Made by a program: the position numbers and the translations under genes | Notes under the pieces: generated by a model | Seen by the model: only the letters and a program-made list of their open reading frames with translations | What the model was told of the DNA's origin: nothing | Databases searched by the model: none | NCBI RefSeq assembly: GCF_026745355.1 | Contig: NC_079204.1 | Location: 52,156,209 to 52,220,208, forward strand | Reading direction: 5' to 3' | From: Beta vulgaris subsp. vulgaris | Taxonomy: Eukaryota > Streptophyta > Magnoliopsida > Caryophyllales > Amaranthaceae | DNA length: 64,000 bases | Shown here: positions 56,150-64,000 of the stretch, piece after piece | How positions within the stretch are numbered: the first letter of the stretch is position 1 | Layout of the letters: each line of letters starts with the position of its first letter

Positions 56150-57144
56150 ATACTGTGCTAAATACAAAAATAGTGAAAACTCAATACCAAATAAAATAAT
56201 GTTGCAAGTAAATTGAAACTACTTAAAAAGAGAAGTGTTGCAATTTAAAGTAAACATAGAAAATACTACCTTAGTTTCTTATTAATTTATTCAAGGGGAC
56301 GTTTGGTTTATGAAGAGGAAAGAGAAAGAGTTGAAAAAAGAGAAACAAGGAGAAAGGAAAGGAAAACCATATGATTAAAAATGTTATTTGGCTTTAAAAA
56401 CCCCTTTTTCTCTTCTCCACCATATTCCATCCCTCTATCTTTCTTAAGTGCAACTGGTCGCTGCCTCCCCTCAATGCCGGCATCCCCTTACTGTCGGCCG
56501 CCCCCCTCTCCTCACTGCTGTCTCTTACCACCGTGGCACCACCCTTACTTCAACACCCTTTTTTCTTTTCCTTCTCCACCATCATTAAGTGCTCGTATGG
56601 ATTATGGGTAATAGGTGGGGAATAACTCCAAAAGCACTCAAATTCATCTTCTCGCATTCGGAAATCGCCATCTAGACCATCTATGAACCATATTAGCTAT
56701 TCTTAGTCACAATCGGCCTCAATAACCTGAAAATCACATGAAAAACCCGAAAGTATCTCGAAATAACACAATGGTTCAAAAGAGTCCCCAAATCATGCAA
56801 TTAGACCTAATATGTACTAAAATCTTCATGAAAATGAGACTTAATACCTACCTATATGCAACTAAAAACCGACCTATCAAATTACATGGGTAATTTTTCA
56901 GGCTTTTTCATCAATTTGAACCGAACATAATAAATAAATGAGTAATTGATTCTCGTAAAAATTGGGGTAAAAGTTATCTACCCCTACCCTTGGGTAACTT
57001 TTCCCCTTCATTTTGTTTCCCTTTGAGTTATACAATCGCTAACAACTGCCTATAAATAAAAACAGATAGACATGCATGAAGGCGAAAATTTCCCACCCTA
57101 TGAATACCAAACTTCTAGAAAAGAAGATTATCCCCCTAAATTAA
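56150..57144. other. Spacer, part of a possible larger DNA element
   Basis: GGGGACGTTTGGTTTATG at 56296 has an inverse-like partner CCAAAACCAAACGCCCCTC at 58570-58590. This suggests an outer element of about 2.3 kb around the structures at 57145-58291. No coding region; the ORF at 56381-56611 is Ser/Pro-rich low complexity. Confidence 0.35.
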
Positions 57145-57457
57145 CTGAACTTCTATATATTGCCCAACAATTACTTAAAATCGCCCAAAAAAAACAATGA
57201 AATTACATTTATAACCCTCCTCATTTTTTTCTTAAATCAACACCATCCACCTCACCTCCTGCCTGCCTGCCTGGCGCCACCAGCCCACCACCACCACCAT
57301 CTCCCTCACCTCCATCCTTCCACCACCACCCACGCACCTCACTCCACCACCCTCGGCCATATGATTTGCTAACCCGCCGTAATGATTTTGAGAAGCTGTT
57401 CATCGTGGAAACTCCTAAAATATTCGTACGATGAAGATGATACAGTAAAGCGACCAT

Positions 57458-57517
57458 CACCACCTTCGCATTACGTTGCACACAACCCACCACCTTCGCA
57501 TTACGTTGCACACAACC
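57458..57517. repeat. Tandem duplication, 30-bp unit
   Basis: CACCTTCGCATTACGTTGCA followed by CACAACC is repeated twice directly left of the foldback. Confidence 0.85.
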
Positions 57518-57718
57518 AGTCGAAACTTTTTTTATACAGAACGTCCCGCCAGGACGTTCAGTCCATGGGGCGATCGTCCGGCCAGGACGCTCTACCCATG
57601 GGCTGAACGTCCTGACCGGACGTTCGACCCATGGGCGGAACGTCCTGGCCGGACGATCGCCCCATGGGCTGAACGTCCTGGCGGGACGTTCTGTATAAAA
57701 AAAATTTCGACTGGTTGT
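57512..57718. repeat. GC-rich long hairpin (207 bp) built from GAACGTCC units
   Basis: The left arm from ACAACCAGTCGAAA through TATACAGAACGTCCCGCC is repeated inverted on the right (GGCGGGACGTTCTGTATA ... TTTCGACTGGTTGT). The arms continue nearly perfectly to the centre at about 57615. Within them, GGACGTTC/GAACGTCC alternates with CCATGGG at a spacing of about 20 bp. Translated ORFs here are meaningless. Markedly GC-rich against its surroundings. Confidence 0.92.
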
Positions 57719-58291
57719 ATCATTTAACAGAATATGATCACTGATAACATTCTAGAGACTGTGCACTTGATCTAAATACTAAAAATTTTATAATTGATGG
57801 GAGAGGATGTAATAGTGAGCAAGTGGTTGATCAAGTGTGGGAATACTGATTTATACATGTGTAAACAGAAAGATAAGAAATAATAATCTAGAGGGATTTG
57901 GGATCATGAACCATGTGAACAAGAACAAGTAAATGCCTAGATCAATGCCATCACTTGTTAATTATGTTATGAAGCTTAACGATGGTGTTTTTGTACGATT
58001 GATCCACTAATCAAAATGAATATATGTATGGATATTTCTAATGTTGTATATATATATATATATAATTGTACTCAGTCTCACATAAAATGATAAGAAGCAA
58101 GTTTGCGGTGGAGGTCGACGGTGGTAGTGGGAAGGTAGGTGGTGGTGGGGTGGTGGGTGGTGGGGAAAAGAGAAGGTGAACTGACAGTGGTGCTGGGGGT
58201 GGTGGGTAGTGTAGAAAAAAGAAAAGGGTAAATTGGTATATAAAAATAAATTTTGGGCAATTTTAAGTATTTTATGGGCGATATTTAACAA

Positions 58292-59538
58292 TCCCCTAAA
58301 TTAATACTCTTGCAATTATTTCCCCCCAAAAATTAAACCCCTAATAATTCCTTATATACCAGGCGAATCCTAGTGGTGAAATTTGAGGTTTTAAAAGCCA
58401 AAATTTGATCATGAGAACTCTAGATCTAAGAGTATTTATGGTTGAATTTGACCAAAAAGCCATAAGAAAAATATATTAATCCATCTTTACTCTTGATTTT
58501 TTTTTTTCTGTTTTGAGTTTGCAAACATGTAAGGGAATCTACCTACTTGTTTTCCTTACCCTTTTTAAAAAACCCAAAACCAAACGCCCCTCACTTTGTA
58601 ATTTGGCAATGTTCACATACTTTCCTTTTGATTATCATTTGTGATTTATACCTAAGGAAGACCATAGTCATGTGCTCATGTCACATATGGGATATTGTTA
58701 GCTTTATCTCAACATAAATTTCCGAATATCAACTTTTTATAAATTTTTCTTGTTCATAAGTAACGACGTTAAAGGTCAATACTTTGTATTGGCAAGCGTG
58801 AAAGTCAAATTGTATTGATTGAAAGAAACAGGAAAAGTATTTTCTTCCAACTCAATAGTTTATTACAACCCAACCTTAAGATCTGTATGATGCACGTTGC
58901 ACGGACTAATATTAAAACTTTATGATTGTAACGCTAATAATAATTACTTTTGGTATTAGAGAGTAACTAAGTGCATCGATATATACTAGATTCGATCCCA
59001 GGTCTTGCCCTCGCAATATTTTATCACCTGAGCTATATGACATCCATTAACTCGAGCAATAATGATCATGCTTTAACATTAATTATCAAAAAACATGTAA
59101 TTCTAGTCATGTTAGAATCAGTATATAAGTTGATTAATACTAACCAACAAACTCTAGTTCAGCAGTTATCCACTACACCTCTCACTGGAAGAACCTGAGA
59201 TCTATTATGGCTAGTGGCTAGAGGGTGTCTTTTGGGTTTGGGCCTTCCTAAAATAGGGATCTCAACCCACTAATATATGTACCTCAAAAAAACATGAGTA
59301 GTGGAGTACTAGATTTAGCTTAGGAGTAACATAAAAATTGCACTTGAAAAGGGTAAAGTAGTAGTGAAACTATTAGAAAAGAGGGGAGATCCCTACTTGA
59401 TAAGGGATGCTATTTTTGCTGTTCTAACTCCTCTTCATAAGCTTGGTCAACTATCTTTGTTCTATGATGTTCTTTTTCTGATCTCCTATTTCATCGTGAA
59501 GGCAAGGTTTATATGAATCAAACAGAGATCCTAACTTA
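58292..59538. other. Spacer, no gene seen
   Basis: Contains a Helitron-like 3' fragment (GATGCACGTTGCACGGACTAAT near 58892) and a short run that looks tRNA-like (GATCCCAGGTCTTGCCC near 58994). Neither is complete. Confidence 0.35.
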
Positions 59539-59786
59539 TATTACCTTTGTTTTTATTTAGTTGCAACAATTTCTACTTTTAGGTGTTTTTTATTAGTTGC
59601 AACATTTTCCTCTTTAGGAAAGCTTTTGGGATAATTTGACAATAATACCCTTACTTCACCTACTATCCCCATTTAATGACAGTACTAGTAGCAGGAGCAA
59701 GTGGGTCAATTATACTCTCTTTTCTTATTTCTTAAAATTTGTGCAAAAAGGTGAATGTTGCAACTAAATAAAAAATAGAGGTAGTA
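59539..59786. mobile_element. Stowaway-like MITE
   Basis: TATTACCTTTGTTTTTATTT at the left and AAATAAAAAATAGAGGTAGTA at the right are inverted, extended by AGTTGCAAC / GTTGCAACT. Confidence 0.75.
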
Positions 59787-59904
59787 TCTAGCAAGTAAAT
59801 AGGAATTATTTTTAATAACATTTAAATTGCTCTAATTATTATTTTTTTCTGTAAGAATTTCTTTTATTATGGAGATGGGTAAATATCCATTTTTCATATG
59901 GATA

Positions 59905-60512
59905 ATGTTTTTTTTTCAAGTGAAAATTCATTCATTAATATGAATTCATATGACATTTACAATAGAAGTTAGAAACAAAAAAATACTGATCAAATTGAAA
60001 GAAACTTAAAATTCTAATATGGCAAAAACCACGATCGTTGAGCAGAAATAACCCTTCTAAATACTCTATTTCACATCGTTGTCTAACATAACCTTCTACG
60101 AATAGGTCTAACAATCTGATAATGTAGCACTATAGTTAATCCATCCGATTGTACGTGACAAACTGACCACCATTTCAATCCTATAAAATCCTATCAACAA
60201 ATCAACCTTCAATTAGAGCCAGGGTCCATATATACCCCGCTAACACACAAAGATATCAAACTAATATATGCATAGTGAAGGGGAGACCACAAAATTCATA
60301 AAGGAGATTAAAGCCATCACACATAATACTTATTGAAAATTGTGAAAAAACAAAAAAAGTAACAAAGTAAACTAGAAACTGTAAAAAGGAGAGAAAGAGG
60401 GAATTACCATGAACGAAAACATTCATGGAAGCCTCTCTAGAGGATTTTTTAGTGAAAAGAGGAGAAAGAGGGGAGGAGTGAGTATCGGCTATTTTTTTTT
60501 TTTCTAAACTGA
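59905..60512 (-). mobile_element. Retroposed segment of unknown class
   Basis: Flanked by TTTTCATATGGATA (59891-59904) and TTTTCATTTGGATA (60513-60526), a 14-bp duplication with one mismatch. Poly-T at 59908-59916 corresponds to a poly-A tail on the minus strand. No RT, RNase H or known gene text was recognised. It may be a LINE 3' UTR or a retroposed transcript. Confidence 0.5.
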
Positions 60513-60526
60513 TTTTCATTTGGATA

Positions 60527-60895
60527 GTTAGATAATTAAATTATAAGATTACTAAAACTAACTTAATAATAAGAGGCCAATGACATGATTATATGATATT
60601 GATGAACAAATTTGTTTCAAGTATTTTGCAAAATCTCAAATAGAAATATTACTTAGCCTTTTTTTTTTTGCTATTGTCAACACAAATTATTAGTTAGTGG
60701 CTTAGTGCCTATAGTTACATGGATTTATCTACTAGCCTAGAAATGGATGGACTGTCCAAATACAGTACTCTGGCCATATTATGGACTACATAGTACATAG
60801 ACGTTTTTCAAACCCATAAACAACGCCACAACTCTCTTCATCTTCTTCCTCTTGCACTTTATCAAACCTTCAATATCTTCAATTTTCAATCTTCA
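60527..60895 (+). promoter_or_regulatory. Upstream region of the maturase gene
   Basis: AT-rich with a T run at 60658-60670. The last 110 bp are CT-rich (CTTCATCTTCTTCCTCTTGC) and likely form the 5' UTR. No ATG lies between about 60790 and the start codon. The start site of transcription is not determined. Confidence 0.4.
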
Positions 60896-63196
60896 ATGCT
60901 TTTTGCATTGAGCAGAAGAACAAGAATCAACCCTTTATCAATCACTCCCACTTTCTCTCTCCTACACTCAACAACCCACTTGCTTTCTCTCTCCTCTGAC
61001 CAAGACCCACCTCTTAAACCCCTCACTAAACCCCAACTCAAAACCCTACTTCTTTCTCACTACAACCATGGCAAATTCTCCAACCTCCTCCAAAACGTCG
61101 TCGCTTCACCTTCTGTCCTCTTCACAGCTTCCCATAATCTCACACACCCAACAACTCGTTCTTCCCAACTCACCCTTGACTCGGTCTCCACTCGGTTTGA
61201 CCTCCTCCAACTCGCTCACGAACTCACCCACAACGAGTTCAACCCGGAATCTTGCTGCTTTAGATTGTATTCTTCTCAAAATAAAGGTAAATTTCTTGTC
61301 TTGCCCAATTTAAAGCTTAAAGTTGTTATTGAAGCTTTGAGAATGGTGCTTGATTTGATCTATAATGGCGGTTTTGCTACCTTTGTTTATGGTGGTAGAG
61401 ATGGATTAGGGCGTCATACAGCAGTTAGATACTTGAAAAATTTGGTAGAAAACCCAGATTGGTGGTTTACTGTTGCATTTGATAGAGCTGTCTTTGATTC
61501 TAAGAATGTTGGTAAGTTGTGTTGTATGCTAGGTGAAAGAATTGATGATGGTGGGTTGATTGGATTGATTGAGATGTTGTTCGAATGCGAGGCGGTGAGG
61601 ATTGAATTGGGTGGGTTTGAATTGGGGAAAGGGTTGCCTCAAGAATCTGGGTTGTGTGGGATTTTGGTTAATGTTTACTTGAATGGTTTTGATAAAAGGA
61701 TTCAGAAGATTCGTCTTCGGATGAATGAGCAGAATCCTAAGTTTGATGATGATGATGATGGTGGTGGTGTGAGTGGTGCTGTTGTGTATAAGCCTTTGAA
61801 GGTATATGCTGTTAGGTATTTGGATGAAATGTTGTTGATTACATCAGGGCCGAAAATGGTGGGAATGGAGTTGTTGAATTGGGTTGTTAAGTATTTGGAA
61901 GAGGAGTTGGAGTTGAAAGTGGATAGATTAAGGACTGTTATACATAGTGCTGTTTCGGAGAAGATTGAGTGTTTGGGGATGGAATTTCGGGCTGTTCCTC
62001 CTTCTGTGTTGCGGCCCCCTATCTCAGAAAAGGCAAAGAGGGCGCGATTGAAGTTCCGTAGGCAGAAGGAAGTTAGGTTAATGGAGATGAAGAATGCGAG
62101 GGAAAGGAATAGGAAGGAGCTGGGAATGAAGCTCTTTAGCAATGTTTTTAAGAAGTTGAAGACAAGTGAATCAGGGTTTAAGTTTGAGTACAACATTGAG
62201 AACGAAGTGAGGGAGATTTTTAGTACGTGGGCAGATGAAGTAGTGCAGGAATACTTGGAATCGTTGGAAGAAAGATGGAGTTGGCATCGAGAGCTTACAG
62301 CTGGTGATTTCCTTTCATTGAAAAGAATTAGGAATCAGCTGCCAATAGAGCTTGTTGATGCCTATGACAAATTTCAAGAGGAAGTTGACAATCATTTGAA
62401 TCCTGCTAAAGCTAAGAAGGCATTGGAGGAGAAAAAAAGGAAAGGGGAAGAAGAAGAGGAGAGGAAATACAGTCAGAGAACACTAGATGATTTGACAAAA
62501 CTATGCATGAAAGTTGCGGCACCTATTGAGCTGATTAGGAAGGCAGTCAGGCTTGCAGGGTTTACCAATGACATGGGTCGCCCTAGGCCGATCAGCTTAC
62601 TGGTTGCCCTTGAAGATGCTGATATCATAAAATGGTACGCCGGAGTAGGAAGAAGATGGCTTGACTTCTTCTGCTGCTGTCGCAACTTTGAAATGGTAAA
62701 AACTGTCGTAAGCTATCATTTAAGATTCTCATGTCTATTGACACTAGCAGAGAAGCATGGTGCCACCAAAATGGAAACTATTAGGCATTATTCCAAGGAT
62801 TTAAAAGTTTTAGATTTAGATGGAAATGGAGAATTCTACTTTCCCACTGAAAGGGAGGTAAAGAAGATGGGAGATGGTCATCTTTCTGACCCGAAACCTA
62901 TTGATGGTGCTTTAACTCTGGCTCTAATAAGATTAGCTTATGATGTACCATCATATACGTGTGCAGCTCATTTCTGTGATTGCAGTGATACGATTACTTA
63001 CCGAGTTCATTTGCTGCAAAATCGAGTGAACATCAACCCAAACGATAAGAAAAAATGGGTTCCTGGAATGGCTGCAATCCATGATAGTTTAGACAGAAGG
63101 TGCTTCACTCTATGTTCTGACCATGCTAGTGATATCTACATGGGTAGATTATCTCTACAGGATATTGACTGCACTTCTTATATTGATGTTGATTAA
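60896..63196 (+). CDS. NMAT3: Nuclear-encoded mitochondrial group II intron maturase, nMAT3-like
   Basis: 766 residues, one exon. The first 35 residues lack acidic residues and are rich in Arg, Ser, Thr and Leu (MLFALSRRTRINPLSITP), fitting a mitochondrial presequence. A reverse-transcriptase-like region covers about 150-390. Its catalytic box is YLDE (about 308-311), where active RTs have YADD, so reverse transcription is probably lost. The maturase X domain lies at about 555-650 (RPRPISLLVALEDADIIKWY, LLTLAEKHGATKMETIRHYS). A C-terminal Cys/His-rich part follows (CAAHFCDCSDT, CFTLCSDHASDIYMG), resembling an endonuclease remnant. nMAT proteins assist splicing of mitochondrial group II introns. 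nMAT4 is the alternative; the nearby SDP1 gene favours nMAT3. An acidic/basic coiled stretch lies near 505-525. Confidence 0.88.
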   Translation: MLFALSRRTRINPLSITPTFSLLHSTTHLLSLSSDQDPPLKPLTKPQLKTLLLSHYNHGKFSNLLQNVVASPSVLFTASHNLTHPTTRSSQLTLDSVSTRFDLLQLAHELTHNEFNPESCCFRLYSSQNKGKFLVLPNLKLKVVIEALRMVLDLIYNGGFATFVYGGRDGLGRHTAVRYLKNLVENPDWWFTVAFDRAVFDSKNVGKLCCMLGERIDDGGLIGLIEMLFECEAVRIELGGFELGKGLPQESGLCGILVNVYLNGFDKRIQKIRLRMNEQNPKFDDDDDGGGVSGAVVYKPLKVYAVRYLDEMLLITSGPKMVGMELLNWVVKYLEEELELKVDRLRTVIHSAVSEKIECLGMEFRAVPPSVLRPPISEKAKRARLKFRRQKEVRLMEMKNARERNRKELGMKLFSNVFKKLKTSESGFKFEYNIENEVREIFSTWADEVVQEYLESLEERWSWHRELTAGDFLSLKRIRNQLPIELVDAYDKFQEEVDNHLNPAKAKKALEEKKRKGEEEEERKYSQRTLDDLTKLCMKVAAPIELIRKAVRLAGFTNDMGRPRPISLLVALEDADIIKWYAGVGRRWLDFFCCCRNFEMVKTVVSYHLRFSCLLTLAEKHGATKMETIRHYSKDLKVLDLDGNGEFYFPTEREVKKMGDGHLSDPKPIDGALTLALIRLAYDVPSYTCAAHFCDCSDTITYRVHLLQNRVNINPNDKKKWVPGMAAIHDSLDRRCFTLCSDHASDIYMGRLSLQDIDCTSYIDVD

Positions 63197-63539
63197 TAAC
63201 CAATCATTGTTATATTGATGCTGATGTTAGTTGAGATAAAATGCGTATAATCTGTATACTTACAGTTTTGTACATTTATAAGTGTGATTAAATGAGCATA
63301 ATTTCAGGGAATTCCCTTGTTTGCTTTTAGAAATTGGTCAAGCCTGCTAGATTTAGCAGTAAAACAGAGATCATACTCTAAGTGACATACCCGGGCTGTA
63401 TATCTTGAAAATCAGTTTAATTCCCTTCACTTGACCAATTTTCCCAATTTTTCTTCCTATTGCACGCAATTGAAGAAAATTAAAGACCAACTTGCCAATC
63501 TTGATCAACCAGTTAGTTTCTCAGCAAAAAGTTTGTACT
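63197..63539. other. 3' flank of the maturase gene, no gene seen
   Basis: AT-rich, with AATAA-type signals near 63196-63200 and TTAAATGAGCATAATTT near 63288. Nothing coding. Confidence 0.4.
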
Positions 63540-64000
63540 TCAGCTTGTTTCTCGTCTCATCAATACTGATATTGATGTTGTGGCTACGATGAATCGATGA
63601 TACAATAAACGGGGCCTTTCCCTTCGTTTGAATCTGCAGATCACGCCTTTTACTTGAAAAGTCACGTCGTTCAAGACTCGACACCACAAAATTCCTCCTT
63701 TGTGGCTCAAGGCTTGCCGACCCCACAATAACCCACCAACGCCCCACCACAACAGCAACCAACATCCGGTCAGTGTGTGGGTGGTGGCCGTGGGCCAGAC
63801 AGAGGGGGACGACATGGCCGAGGCCGAGGGCGTGGTCGCGGCGCACAGCAGCACTAGCTAACTGTTGCCACGCCCCAACAACAAAGTTCTTGGGCTCGCC
63901 CAATTTAGACGTTGCCTCCCCAGCCCACATGCGGTTGGGCTCCAGGCCCAACGCCTTACCCACAACATTTTCGAGCCCCTGCCTCGGCCTAGTGATATGC
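63540..64000 (+). mobile_element. Probable retroelement gag fragment, degraded
   Basis: In one plus-strand frame the text PTNAPPQQQPTSGQCVGGG is followed by an Arg/Gly run (RGGRHGRGRGRGRGAQQH) and a stop. This is typical of the nucleic-acid-binding end of copia-type Gag proteins. Stops and shifts occur on both sides. The sequence is GC-richer than its surroundings and runs off the right edge. The minus-strand ORFs are shadows. Confidence 0.45.

Larger units (their letters stand above)
57145..58291. mobile_element. DNA element with long TIRs, Mutator-like
   Basis: The left arm (TATTGCCCAACAATTACTTA, then AAATCGCCCAAAA) and the right arm (TTTTGGGCAATTTTAAGTAT, then TTTATGGGCGATA) are inverted. 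Further inside, CCACC-rich sequence (57240-57350) mirrors GGTGG-rich sequence (58110-58205), so each arm spans about 200 bp. CCCCTAAATTAA lies outside both ends (57133-57144 and 58292-58303). It carries the foldback at 57512-57718. No transposase. Confidence 0.6.

Noticed and set aside
57221..57727. Overlapping ORFs around the 57.5-kb hairpin
   Set aside because: Their repeated text comes from the GAACGTCC modules and the tandem duplication, not from protein-coding selection.
58007..58291. Pro/His-rich minus-strand ORF
   Set aside because: It derives from the GGTGG-rich arm of a TIR element.
61702..62196. 164-codon minus-strand ORF inside the maturase gene
   Set aside because: Antisense shadow of the maturase reading frame.

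Overview
This is nuclear DNA of a flowering plant, most likely a eudicot. It is AT-rich, has GT-AG introns, holds three plant gene families in ordinary eudicot form, and is packed with plant transposable elements: Ty1/copia, L1-type LINEs, a TRIM, hAT, CACTA, Stowaway/Tourist-like MITEs and Helitrons. The species cannot be fixed from the sequence alone.

Only three host genes are well supported. (1) A SUGAR-DEPENDENT1-type patatin triacylglycerol lipase lies at 3109-7338 on the + strand in three exons. (2) An intronless four-EF-hand calmodulin-like protein of the CML35/36 type lies at 51095-51724 (+), with a 44-codon upstream ORF whose stop overlaps its start codon. (3) An intronless, mitochondrially targeted nuclear group II intron maturase, best matched to nMAT3, lies at 60896-63196 (+). 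From memory of Arabidopsis, SDP1 (At5g04040) and nMAT3 (At5g04050) are adjacent there. The window therefore looks like a conserved gene pair pushed about 53 kb apart by transposons, with the CML gene between them.

Layout. 1-2.2 kb: LINE tail and MITEs. 2.2-7.4 kb: SDP1. 8-9 kb: MITEs. 9.0-15.6 kb: a DNA element split by a full-length but decayed copia element (151-bp LTRs), itself split by a small palindromic insertion. 15.9-20.7 kb: nested MITEs, a hAT-like element split by a 5'-truncated LINE with an open 722-codon frame, and a second hAT MITE. 21.3-22.4 kb: three head-to-tail Helitron-like units, with a matching unoccupied copy of the flanks near 23.9 kb. 24.8-32.3 kb: a second copia copy of the same family, broken by a LINE, a non-autonomous CACTA element, a second LINE and an unrelated DNA segment. 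33-37 kb: LINE fragment, a Helitron carrying a MITE, and foldbacks. 37.7-41.9 kb: a complete 4.2-kb hAT element with a perfect 8-bp target duplication and a frameshifted BED/hAT transposase. 42.9-50.6 kb: Tourist, TRIM, Mutator-like and Stowaway elements. 51-51.7 kb: CML. 52.8-60.5 kb: MITE plus SINE, hAT MITE, foldback inside a TIR element, and a retroposed segment. 60.9-63.2 kb: nMAT3. The right edge carries a probable retroelement gag fragment.

The three genes have unrelated jobs (oil-body lipolysis, calcium sensing, mitochondrial intron splicing) and do not form a pathway. I found no operon-like or defence-like system. The most informative features are the nested insertions, whose target-site duplications give a relative order of events.
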